A stretch of DNA of 64,000 nt from Nocardia wallacei (GTDB taxonomy: Bacteria; Actinomycetota; Actinomycetes; Mycobacteriales; Mycobacteriaceae), in the NCBI RefSeq assembly GCF_014466955.1, contig NZ_AP023396.1:6510001-6574000 (forward strand). The letters are read 5' to 3'. The stretch's first letter is position 1; each line of letters starts with the position of its first letter. Made by a program: the position numbers and the translations under genes. Below the pieces are notes generated by a model that did no database searches, had not been told where the DNA came from, and saw only the letters and a list, made by a program, of their open reading frames with translations. Positions 28,722 through 35,970 of the stretch are shown piece by piece.

Positions 28722-29438
28722 GTGGACGACAACCGCACGCATCCGCACGAACCGCACGCCGAGGGGCTGGCGTCGAGGCTGAATTGGCTGCGCGCCGGGG
28801 TGCTCGGCGCCAACGACGGCATCGTGTCCACGGCCGGTCTGGTCGTGGGTGTCGCCTCGGCGACCACCAGCACCGGTCCGATCCTCACCGCGGGCGTCGC
28901 CGGTCTGGTCGCCGGGGCGATCTCGATGGCGGCCGGAGAGTACGTCTCGGTGAGCACGCAGCGCGATTCCGAGAAGGCGCTGCTGTCGAAGGAGAAGCGG
29001 GAGCTGGCCACCGAACCGGACTACGAGCTGACCGAACTCGCCGAGATCTACCGGCGCAAGGGCCTGTCCACGGCCACCGCGCGCAAGGTCGCCGAGGAAC
29101 TCACCGCGCACGACGCCTTCGCCGCGCACGCCGAGGCCGAACTCGGGCTGAACCCGGACGAGCTGACCAGCCCGTGGCAGGCGGCGTTCTCCTCGGCGGT
29201 GGCCTTCACCTGCGGCGCGCTCCTGCCCCTCCTCGCGATCCTGCTGCCCCCGGCGACGTGGCGAGTGCCGGTGACATTCACGGCCGTGCTGATCGCGCTG
29301 GCCGTCACCGGCTCGGTCAGTGCCCGGCTCGGCGGCAGCAACCCCGTCCGCGCCACCGCCCGCGTGGTCGTAGGCGGAGCCCTGGCCATGGCCATCACCT
29401 ACGCCGTCGGCCAGCTACCCGGCATGTCCGGCCACTGA
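28722..29438 (+). CDS. VIT1/CCC1 family iron/manganese transporter
   Basis: 238 residues from GTG 28722. Vacuolar-iron-transporter-type membrane protein: NWLRAGVLGANDGIVSTAGL in helix 1, ISMAAGEYVSVSTQRDSE at helix 2 and its acidic cytoplasmic exit, a charged loop with several Glu residues (metal-binding domain), then three C-terminal helices. Bacterial members export Fe2+ or Mn2+. Lies 30 bases after the MerR gene. Its stop is 13 bases from where the truncated trpS homology ends on the other strand. Confidence 0.9.
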   Translation: MDDNRTHPHEPHAEGLASRLNWLRAGVLGANDGIVSTAGLVVGVASATTSTGPILTAGVAGLVAGAISMAAGEYVSVSTQRDSEKALLSKEKRELATEPDYELTELAEIYRRKGLSTATARKVAEELTAHDAFAAHAEAELGLNPDELTSPWQAAFSSAVAFTCGALLPLLAILLPPATWRVPVTFTAVLIALAVTGSVSARLGGSNPVRATARVVVGGALAMAITYAVGQLPGMSGH

Positions 29439-29451
29439 ACCACCGGCCCAC

Positions 29452-29697
29452 CCCCGACCTGACCATGAACGGGCCGCCGTTCGGGTCTACGCCCGCGGCC
29501 AGCAGGAGGGTCGCAAATCCGATTGCGCACCTGCGTACTTCGGCGGGCTCGTGCGGCAGGGTCAGGGCGTGCAGGTCGGAGACGAACACGATGGTCTCGC
29601 CCGGCGCTTGTCGCTCGACGAGCGGCGCGCTGGCGCCGAAATAGTTGCCTAGGTGTAGATCGCCGGAGGGGGTGAAGGCGGTGAGTCGTCGGGGCAT
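29452..29697 (-). pseudogene. trpS: Truncated tryptophanyl-tRNA synthetase (5' remnant)
   Basis: The first 82 codons of a TrpRS from ATG 29697, with GAAGGAACC upstream: TAFTPSGDLHLGNYFGA contains the class I HIGH-type motif (HLGN), followed by FVSDLHALT and LLLAAGVDP, then FMVRS. Homology then stops; the open frame runs only to 29395 with unrelated residues. A full enzyme has about 330-350 residues, so roughly three quarters are missing, including KMSKS. The break falls against the 3' end of the VIT1-type gene. It cannot charge tRNA and must be a remnant of a second trpS; its attenuator upstream still looks intact. Confidence 0.85.
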
Positions 29698-29745
29698 CGA
29701 TGGTTCCTTCGGGTGGGCCACCCGATCAGGCCACCGCATGCGAAA

Positions 29746-29768
29746 CGGCCGCCCGATCGGGGCGGCCG
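29746..29768 (-). terminator. Attenuator terminator of the trpS leader
   Basis: Perfect 9-bp stem: CGGCCGCCC at 29746-29754 and GGGCGGCCG at 29760-29768 with a 5-base loop, followed on the minus strand by TTT. It lies between the Trp-codon leader peptide and the trpS remnant. The 8-base segment at 29794-29801 just after the leader stop can pair with one arm (29760-29767), giving a mutually exclusive antiterminator. Confidence 0.75.
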
Positions 29769-29800
29769 CGAGGGGAAGACATGCGGAAGGTGGGGCCGCC

Positions 29801-29839
29801 CTAGGGCAGCCACCAGGCGAGAAACGCTTCGATCCGCAT
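29801..29839 (-). CDS. Tryptophan attenuator leader peptide
   Basis: A 12-codon ORF from ATG 29839 to TAG 29801 encoding MRIEAFLAWWLP, with two adjacent Trp codons. It stands 104 bases upstream of the trpS remnant and immediately before the antiterminator segment. Ribosome stalling at the Trp codons when charged tRNA-Trp is scarce would free the downstream segment to block the terminator. I recall ribosome-mediated attenuation being reported for an auxiliary TrpRS in Streptomyces coelicolor. Tandem Trp codons at random in so short an ORF in this position are very unlikely. Confidence 0.75.
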   Translation of the reverse strand: MRIEAFLAWWLP

Positions 29840-29943
29840 GGTCCCGAGGTTGGCACCGCCGATCGCAGCGACCAACGGGTTGAAGGCCAGCGATTCGGCA
29901 CTGGCTCTGTATCCGGGGTCCAGTCGGCCGTCATGCTGGTGCG

Positions 29944-30594
29944 ATGTTGTTCCGCCGACTGTGTGCGCTGTATGCCGGGCTGTGGTTGTACGGGTTCTCG
30001 ATGGCCGTGATGATCCGCGCGGCGCTCGGGCTCGACCCGTGGGATGTGTTTCATCAGGGCGTGGCCGGGCACGTGCCGGTGAGCTTCGGGACCGTGACCG
30101 CCGTCACCGGCGTGGCGGTGCTGCTGGCATGGATTCCGTTGCGGCAGAAGCCCGGTCTCGGCACGGTGAGCAATGTCGTGGTGATCGCGATCTCGGTCGA
30201 TGCCGGGTTGTGGCTGCTGCCCGCGCTGGAGGCGCTGCCTGTGCGGGTGGGCGCGATGGCGGCGGCCGTGCTGCTCAACGCGATCGCCACCGTGCTCTAC
30301 ATCGGGGCGGGCATGGGCCCCGGCCCGCGCGACGGCCTGATGACCGGACTGGTCCGGCGCACCGGAAAACCGGTGTGGGCCATCCGCACCGGAATCGAGA
30401 CGACCGTGCTGGTGACCGGCTGGCTGCTCGGCGGCAGCGTCGGGATCGGCACCCTCGTCTATGCCTTCGGCATCGGTCCGCTGATCCACCTGCTGATCCC
30501 GCTGGCCGATCGCTGGCTGCCCGGCTTCCACCCCGTCCCGCAGCCCGAGCCGGAGCTCATCTCGGTCAGCGCCGACCGAGCCGATGCCGAGTAA
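29944..30594 (+). CDS. YczE/YitT-type membrane protein
   Basis: 216 residues from ATG 29944, with about five membrane helices: LCALYAGLWLYGFSMAVMI, VTAVTGVAVLLAWIPL, VVVIAISVDAGLWLLPAL, VRVGAMAAAVLLNAIATVLYI and VLVTGWLLGG. The conserved GPGPRDGLMTGL loop between helices is the family mark. Function unproven; the Bacillus YczE group has been linked to lipopeptide production. It ends with a polar acidic tail. Its stop abuts the convergent pseudogene. Confidence 0.85.
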   Translation: MLFRRLCALYAGLWLYGFSMAVMIRAALGLDPWDVFHQGVAGHVPVSFGTVTAVTGVAVLLAWIPLRQKPGLGTVSNVVVIAISVDAGLWLLPALEALPVRVGAMAAAVLLNAIATVLYIGAGMGPGPRDGLMTGLVRRTGKPVWAIRTGIETTVLVTGWLLGGSVGIGTLVYAFGIGPLIHLLIPLADRWLPGFHPVPQPEPELISVSADRADAE

Positions 30595-30595
30595 C

Positions 30596-30961
30596 TCACC
30601 GAGGCCGCAGGCCCAGGACGGCCAACCGGACCCGATTGGTAGCCCCGGTCATCAGGTTGGTGACATGGGTTTCACCGTCGTCACACCGACGTGCAAGCGA
30701 TCGGCGATCTCGGCGTTCGACAGTCCCTGCGAAACCAGTTCCAGCACTTCGGCTTCGCGAGCCGTCAGCCCGGACAGGGTTGGCGTGGCGGGCTTTCCGG
30801 CCTTCGCGTGGGCGGTGACGGCCGAGTCGACCACGCGCCCGAGCACCCCCGGCGAGAACCGGCCGATCCCCGGTTGCCGCACGCCGGATGCCGTCGAGCA
30901 GTTCGGTCGGCGAGGCGTCCTTCACCAGGAATCGCGCGCACCTGGTCATCGACGGCGGCAA
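30596..30961 (-). pseudogene. Broken LuxR/NarL-type response regulator
   Basis: Pieces of one response regulator in different frames. From 30961 the frame reads ARFLVKDASPTELLDGIRRAA, the end of a receiver domain. Then a shifted frame gives SPGVLGRVVDSAV and the LuxR helix-turn-helix LTAREAEVLELVSQGLSNAE ending TTVK. A second shift restores THVTNLM and ATNRVRLAVL. Two frameshifts and loss of the N-terminal receiver with its phosphorylation site make it non-functional. No histidine kinase gene is adjacent. The remnant abuts the YczE and pentapeptide-repeat genes. Confidence 0.8.
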
Positions 30962-30985
30962 GACGGCGCACGCCTGAAGGCGGAA

Positions 30986-31633
30986 TCAGTTGTCGCGCAC
31001 GATGATTCCCGCCGCCCGCGCGAACGCCGGGGCCAGGTCGAACAGCTGCACGGGGCTGATGGTGGCGCCGCGCAGCGCGTCGATCCCGGCGGTGATGTCC
31101 AGTGTGACCGCGCCGCGCAGATCGACCTCGCGCAGCGTCGCCCCGTGCAGCGCGACCTGATCGAGCCGGGAGCCGGGAAAACTCACCCGGGTGAGCTTGG
31201 CCTCGCCGAAATCGGTGTCGCGCAGGACGCAATCGGCGAAGGTGACATCCTGCAGCGCGGTATTGCGCAGATTCACCGAGTCGAACTTGCAGCCCTCGAA
31301 CCGGATGCGCCGCAGCCCGGCGCCGACCGCCTCCACGCCCGACAGCGCCGAATCGACGAATTCACAGTTGAGCCAATTGGTTTGGCCGAGATTGGTCCCG
31401 ATCAGCCGGACGTTGCGAAGCCAGACGTCGTCGAAACGGGCATACCGCAGCATGCCGCCGCTGAACACGGCCTGGGTGAACGCCGACTCGGTGAACCGGG
31501 CACCACGGGCGTCGATCGCCTCGAAGGTGGCCGCGTCGATGTGCACGCTCTCGTACTCGGTGTCGGATTCGGGGTCGGCGTCGAAGCCTTCCAGGAAGCG
31601 GGCGTACGGCAGATCGGCTAGGTCGCGGGGCAC
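30986..31633 (-). CDS. Pentapeptide repeat protein
   Basis: 215 residues from ATG 31633. From about residue 40 to 175 the A(D/N)LxX-type five-residue pattern repeats (for example ARFTESAFTQAVF, then LRNTALQDVTFADCVLRDTD with a break), predicting a right-handed quadrilateral beta helix. Some relatives (MfpA, Qnr) mimic DNA and protect gyrase from quinolones, but most pentapeptide proteins have no known role, and this one lacks anything that assigns it to MfpA. No signal peptide or membrane helix. Function unknown. Confidence 0.88.
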   Translation of the reverse strand: MPRDLADLPYARFLEGFDADPESDTEYESVHIDAATFEAIDARGARFTESAFTQAVFSGGMLRYARFDDVWLRNVRLIGTNLGQTNWLNCEFVDSALSGVEAVGAGLRRIRFEGCKFDSVNLRNTALQDVTFADCVLRDTDFGEAKLTRVSFPGSRLDQVALHGATLREVDLRGAVTLDITAGIDALRGATISPVQLFDLAPAFARAAGIIVRDN

Positions 31634-31680
31634 CCCTGCACCCTAGGCGAGAGTCCCGACAAGCTCCGGGGTGGCGGTGC

Positions 31681-32073
31681 TCAGTCCAGATCGATGCGCA
31701 CGGTGAGCAGATCGGTGCCGACCGTCCCCACGACGGCACTGTTCGCGCGCGGCAGTTCGCGCAGCCGGGCGCGGGCGTCGTCGTCGGGTACCGGGTGGGC
31801 GGTGCCGGTGTGCCAGTGGCCGTGCAGTCGCAGCCGCACCCGGTTGTCGGCCCGGATATTGCGGACGTACTGGGAGCGCTCGCCGAATTCGGAGACGAAC
31901 CAGAACGAGTTGCCGACGCGTCGCCCGCCGATGGGGGTGACCCGCGGCTCTCCGCTCACCCGGCCGGTGGTTTCCAGCAGAGTCTGCGCACCCAGCCGCC
32001 GCAGGATCGGATTGCCGATGTTGCGCTGGAAGGTCGTCACTACGCGGTGCTGGATATCGCGACGATTCGCCAT
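31681..32073 (-). CDS. Nitroreductase-family deazaflavin (F420)-dependent oxidoreductase
   Basis: 130 residues from ATG 32073. Matches the Ddn/Rv3547 family of split-barrel F420H2-dependent reductases: LLETTGRVSGEPRVTPIGG, SFWFVSEFGERSQYVRNIRA (with the Tyr-Val-Arg-Asn segment) and VRLRLHGHWHTGTA. Ddn activates pretomanid and reduces quinones in mycobacteria. F420 biosynthesis is a trait of mycobacteria, nocardiae and streptomycetes. Natural substrate unknown. Divergent from the XRE/MmyB regulator gene. Confidence 0.9.
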   Translation of the reverse strand: MANRRDIQHRVVTTFQRNIGNPILRRLGAQTLLETTGRVSGEPRVTPIGGRRVGNSFWFVSEFGERSQYVRNIRADNRVRLRLHGHWHTGTAHPVPDDDARARLRELPRANSAVVGTVGTDLLTVRIDLD

Positions 32074-32283
32074 GCGCCGACCGTAACACCGGCACCCGGA
32101 CAGGGCATCCCGACACAGTGGGCACGGCGCGTGCCGATTCCGGCCTCGCTCCTGACCAAACACGCAGCGTGGCAACGGCTTCGACCATCGTCGCGATGCG
32201 TCGAGGCTTGGACCGACGCGGCCGCGCGCGTAGGATCGGTGCCTCGACGGGCCCGGCCGAAGTCCGGAAGGAGGGGGCGGACG

Positions 32284-33111
32284 ATGGGGCGACAGGCGGA
32301 CGAACCCCGGCAGCACGGCGGACACGAGCCCCTGCCGGTCGGCCGGATTCTGCAACGCTGGCGTCAGGACGCCGCACTGGATGTGACGGAACTGGCCGCC
32401 GCGGCGCATTTGTCCGAATCGCTGCTGCGCAAGGTCGAGTCGGGGCATCGGGCCGCGACCAGGAACACGATCGCCGCGCTCGCGCCGGTGCTGCGCATCC
32501 CGGCGGCCGACACCAGGCAGCTGCTGTCGCTGGTCGATCCGGGTCATACTCCGGCGTCCCGGCCGCGGGCGGCGCGTGCCCCGACACCGCGGGAGCTGAC
32601 CGTGCTGGACGCCGACCCCTTCCCGGCCTGCTACATGGTCACTCCGGCCGGACGGGATCTGATCGAGGGCGCACTGCACCGGGTCGTCGCGACCAACGCG
32701 GCCTTCGACCGCTTCTTTCCCGGTTTGGGCCCGGGTGCGGGTGTGGTGGAGTACGAGGTGCTCACCCCGGCGGCGCGCGACGTGTTCGTGCGCTGGGAGG
32801 AGGACACCCACCACCTGGTGCGCGCCTGCCGCACGCAGCTGACCGGCTTCGCCCCCGAGGTCCGGATCGAGGAGGTCAAGACCCGGCTACGGCGGAACCC
32901 CGACTTCGAGAACATGTGGGACACACCGTATCCCGCCACCCTGGAGGAACGGAACACGGTGTGGGTGCGCGACATCTCCGACGGCACCGCTTTCGAGATG
33001 GTCTTCCGGATGTCGCACGACAGCAGCCCGTTCCTGCACTGGGCACTGACCCCGGTCCGCCTCGCGGAGTACCTGAAACGCTACCCACCCGAGACCTACC
33101 CACCCCGCTGA
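32284..33111 (+). CDS. XRE family regulator with MmyB-like domain
   Basis: 275 residues from ATG 32284 with a strong GGAGG ribosome-binding site. N-terminal helix-turn-helix (about 18-75: LDVTELAAAAHLSESLLRKVE) followed by a PAS-like MmyB-type ligand domain with ACYMVTPAGRDLIEGALHRV (split), NPDFENMWDT and HWALTPVRLAEYL. Such proteins usually control a neighbouring oxidoreductase gene; here the divergent F420-type reductase is a candidate target. Ligand unknown, possibly a fatty acid as in MmyB-like structures. Confidence 0.88.
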   Translation: MGRQADEPRQHGGHEPLPVGRILQRWRQDAALDVTELAAAAHLSESLLRKVESGHRAATRNTIAALAPVLRIPAADTRQLLSLVDPGHTPASRPRAARAPTPRELTVLDADPFPACYMVTPAGRDLIEGALHRVVATNAAFDRFFPGLGPGAGVVEYEVLTPAARDVFVRWEEDTHHLVRACRTQLTGFAPEVRIEEVKTRLRRNPDFENMWDTPYPATLEERNTVWVRDISDGTAFEMVFRMSHDSSPFLHWALTPVRLAEYLKRYPPETYPPR

Positions 33112-33154
33112 GCGCCCCGCTCACCCGAGCCGGTCGCGCGGGCGAGCGGGAAGG

Positions 33155-34519
33155 TTATCCGGGGGTTCTGCGGGTGAGCAGCATCGGAAGGGACGGGGGG
33201 CGGAGGCTGGCGGCCAGGCGGGGGCGTGGGGGGCGCTCCGTCAGCGTGGGAGTGGGCCGCAACCGCCAGCGCGCGGTGATGGATGCCAGCGCGAGAGTCA
33301 GCTCGGTCATGGCGAAATGCTCACCGATGCAGCGCCGGGCGCCGTGGCCGAAGGGGAGGTACGCGCCCGCGGGCAGATCGCGGTCCTCTTCCCAGCGCCC
33401 GGGATCGAAATGGGCCGGGGCAGGATACAGGTCGGGCCGCTGGTGCACCAGGTACGGGCTGATCACGATCGTGGCCCCGGCGGGGATCCGATACCCGCCG
33501 AGCACGGTATCGGTCATCGCGGTGCGGGTGAGGATCCACACCGGCGGATACCTGCGCAGCGTTTCCACGGCGACCTGCCGGGTGTAGATCAGGCGCGGCA
33601 GGTGTTCGTGCGTGGCCGGGCCGCCGGACAGCACGGCGTCGACCTCGGCGTGCAGTTGCCGTTCGACGTCGGGGCGGGTGCCGATCAGCCACAGTGCCCA
33701 GGCCAGAGCGGTTGCGGTGGTGTCGATCCCGGCGATCTGGAACAGCAGCAGCTGATCGACGATCTCGGTATCGGACAGCCCGGTCTGCCCGTCGCGGGCC
33801 GCCAGCAGCACCGAGAGCAGATCGGCGGCGTCATCGCCCGCGGCCCGCCCCTCGGTCGCGGCGGTGGCGATCAGGGTGCGCAGCCGCCGACTCGCGGCGT
33901 GGTAGCGCCGGTTGTCCGGCGTCGGCAGCCGGGCCAGCGCGGCGGGCAGCACCATGCGCTTGGCCGCGACCGCGACCAGGGTGTCGATATCTTCGAGCAC
34001 CTGCCGCAGCTCACCGGGCGTGCGCGCGGCGCGCTGAAACATCGTGCGGGCGAGTATCTTCGCGACGACGGTCATGGTCTCGGCGGTGACGTCGACGGTG
34101 GTGTCCGGCTGCCACCCGGCACTCATCCCGGCGATCTCGGCGGTCATGTGCCTCGCGTAGTCGACCAGGCGCTGCTTGTGGAACGCGGGCTGCACCAGGC
34201 GCCGCTGCCGCCGGTGTTCCTCGTGGCGGCAGGTGGTCAGGCTGTTGCCCACCACCTCCTTGGCGCGTTCGAAGAACTGCCCGCCCTTGTCGAAATCCTC
34301 GCCGCGGCGCAGGATCTCGTGCCCCAACTGCGCCGTGCACGCCACCACGACCTCCGCCGGACCCACCCGCAGTGTCACCAGGTCGCCGTGCGCGGGCAGT
34401 GTGGTCAGGAAGTCCAGGAAGTGCCGCATCCGGGGGAGATGGCCGAGCACGGGGACCGCACCGGGAGCGGTCGGCACCACGGAAGCGGCCGGTTCAGCCG
34501 CCGGAATTCGTTCGGACAC
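33155..34519 (-). CDS. Cytochrome P450
   Basis: 454 residues from GTG 34519 (GGGAG 7 bases upstream). Seen: proline-rich start APGAVPVLGHLPR, helix C segment HRRQRRLVQPAFHKQRL, I-helix AGIDTTATA with the oxygen-activating Thr, ExxR as ETLRR, and the haem loop FGHGARRCIG with the Cys ligand. The overall form is like bacterial terpene- or fatty-acid-oxidising P450s (the pentalenene-oxygenase-like group). No redox partner or terpene synthase is adjacent. Divergent from a small unknown gene across a 340-base gap containing paired operator-like sites. Confidence 0.93.
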   Translation of the reverse strand: MSERIPAAEPAASVVPTAPGAVPVLGHLPRMRHFLDFLTTLPAHGDLVTLRVGPAEVVVACTAQLGHEILRRGEDFDKGGQFFERAKEVVGNSLTTCRHEEHRRQRRLVQPAFHKQRLVDYARHMTAEIAGMSAGWQPDTTVDVTAETMTVVAKILARTMFQRAARTPGELRQVLEDIDTLVAVAAKRMVLPAALARLPTPDNRRYHAASRRLRTLIATAATEGRAAGDDAADLLSVLLAARDGQTGLSDTEIVDQLLLFQIAGIDTTATALAWALWLIGTRPDVERQLHAEVDAVLSGGPATHEHLPRLIYTRQVAVETLRRYPPVWILTRTAMTDTVLGGYRIPAGATIVISPYLVHQRPDLYPAPAHFDPGRWEEDRDLPAGAYLPFGHGARRCIGEHFAMTELTLALASITARWRLRPTPTLTERPPRPRLAASLRPPSLPMLLTRRTPG

Positions 34520-34648
34520 TGCACTACTCCCAGAATGCCGACGCCCGATTCGCACCGGGTGTGGAAAACCCTCGGCAATCGTGTTCCGCCCCGCGGGAAT
34601 TCGCTTGCCTTCCTTGCCGGATCAGTCAACCGCCGAGGTTTCCGGGGT

Positions 34649-34731
34649 GTCAATTCACACCTTGTGCAAATCATGCGGTCGCCGCACCGGACCGCCGGTG
34701 CGGCAGGCGTTTTCACAAGATGTGCATTGAC
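34649..34731. promoter_or_regulatory. Paired CACA-N3-TGTG sites flanking a hairpin, P450 promoter region
   Basis: Two 18-base arms, 34649-34666 and 34714-34731, are inverted copies of one another (16 of 18 match). Each arm contains its own small palindrome: CACACCTTGTG and CACAAGATGTG. Between them, CCGCACCGG (34682-34690) and CCGGTGCGG (34695-34703) form a perfect 9-bp hairpin. The element sits in the 340-base gap between the divergent P450 gene and the gene at 34860; the rest of that gap shows no gene. It looks like a double operator. Confidence 0.55.
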
Positions 34732-34859
34732 GGCTGGACCGCCGCGGCAGTTGACTGGTGACGCACGGACGGTAGCGATCGCCGTAACGACCCGCACCAG
34801 GCCTTTTCTACCGCACCCTCGGCGATTCGAGGGGTTCGCCGAAGACGTGGAGTGCAACC

Positions 34860-35291
34860 ATGACCGTGTCCGCCACACTCGCGCTGCCCACGCGGCGCGA
34901 GCAACCGTTCGTCATCGGTTACCTGCGCACCGATCTGTGCCGCCCGCTCAGCAGCGTGCGCTGGGGCGCGGCCGAAGACGATGCGGAACAAGCGATTCGG
35001 GCCATCGCGGCCCGGCACGACTGGCACCTGCTGTACCTGCTGCGGGTGCAGCCGCAGCCCGATGTCATCGCCGAGCCGATCGAGCATCTGCTGAACTTCG
35101 CGCACATGATCGCCCCCGACGCGATCGTCGTGCCGAAACGGCTGCACCTGCGCGACGCCCAGGGCGCGGACCGCCTCGACGAAGTCTGCCGGGCGTGCCG
35201 AGTGGTGACCGCGGCCCCCGAGAAGTTGTGGCCCTGCACCGGATCCGATATCGCGTTCGACCCCGCCGAGCCCACCGGCACCCCGTGGTGA
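34860..35291 (+). CDS. Resolvase-like small protein without catalytic serine
   Basis: 143 residues from ATG 34860. The order IGYLRTDL, EQAIRAIAARHDWHLLYLL and DAIVVPKRLHLRD resembles the N-terminal fold of serine resolvases (GYxRVS..., an alternating helix, then VVVxxLDRL). The catalytic Ser after the first strand and the Arg pair are missing, and there is no DNA-binding C-terminus. I recall similar short proteins in Nocardia and Streptomyces with no known role. Divergent from the P450 gene and sharing its regulatory region. Confidence 0.55.
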   Translation: MTVSATLALPTRREQPFVIGYLRTDLCRPLSSVRWGAAEDDAEQAIRAIAARHDWHLLYLLRVQPQPDVIAEPIEHLLNFAHMIAPDAIVVPKRLHLRDAQGADRLDEVCRACRVVTAAPEKLWPCTGSDIAFDPAEPTGTPW

Positions 35292-35309
35292 TGGGCGGGC
35301 GGGCGGAAG

Positions 35310-35924
35310 TTATCGCACCGGTTCGAAGTCCGTCTGGCCGGTGTCGGTGAGCTCGTAGATTCCCGAGGCCAGTTCCAGCGCGGTCACGGTGCGGGCGGCC
35401 GCCTCGTCGACGTGGATGCGCGGCGGCTCGGGGTAATCGCTCGGGTCGGGGTAATAGGTGTCGGGGCCGTAGAACTGGCCGTAGCGCAGGACCACGCCAC
35501 CCACACCGAGCACCGCCTCCTCGAGATAGTCCTTGGCGGCCTTGCCCTCTCCGGTCATCTCCCACGCGACGCTCTGCGCCAGTACCCGTTTCGTGCCCGC
35601 GGCCCGCGCCGCCGCCAGCAGGTTGGCGGTGCCCTCCTGCCGGATGCGCGCGTTCGCCGACCGTCCGGCGGGGAGATCGGCGTGGTTGTCGGGAAGGTCG
35701 GTGAGCTGATGGATCACCATGTCCGGGGCGAAGGCGCGTACCGCCTGCTCCAGCCCCGCCGCGTCGTACACGTCGCACACGACCGGCTCGGCCCCCAGTT
35801 CGGCCAGTTTCGACACCTTGGCCGACGACCTCGTCATCCCCGCGACCGTACAGCCGACCGCGACCAACAGCGGCGTCAGCCGCACACCCAACACACCACT
35901 GGCACCCGCCACGAAGACTCGCAC
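35310..35924 (-). CDS. NAD-dependent epimerase/dehydratase family protein
   Basis: 204 residues from GTG 35924. Extended-SDR fold: FVAGASGVLGVRLTPLL at the N-terminus binds the dinucleotide, ADMVIHQLTDLP-like strand 4 (PDMVIHQLTDLPD), RVLAQSVAWEM, and RYGQFYGPDTY. The usual YxxxK is replaced around KDYLEEAVL. Shorter than typical (about 300), ending soon after a substrate-domain loop. Substrate unknown. No operon partners; the M56 gene upstream on this strand is 46 bases away. Confidence 0.82.
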   Translation of the reverse strand: MRVFVAGASGVLGVRLTPLLVAVGCTVAGMTRSSAKVSKLAELGAEPVVCDVYDAAGLEQAVRAFAPDMVIHQLTDLPDNHADLPAGRSANARIRQEGTANLLAAARAAGTKRVLAQSVAWEMTGEGKAAKDYLEEAVLGVGGVVLRYGQFYGPDTYYPDPSDYPEPPRIHVDEAAARTVTALELASGIYELTDTGQTDFEPVR

Positions 35925-35970
35925 AGCGCCACCATAACCATCGGCGGGCGAGCGCGGCCGGGTGACATCC

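Noticed and set aside
30652..30882. LuxR helix-turn-helix ORF as an intact small regulator
   Set aside because: It begins in the middle of the linker and ends by frameshift just before the end of the recognition region; the flanking frames hold the missing pieces, so it is a pseudogene fragment.
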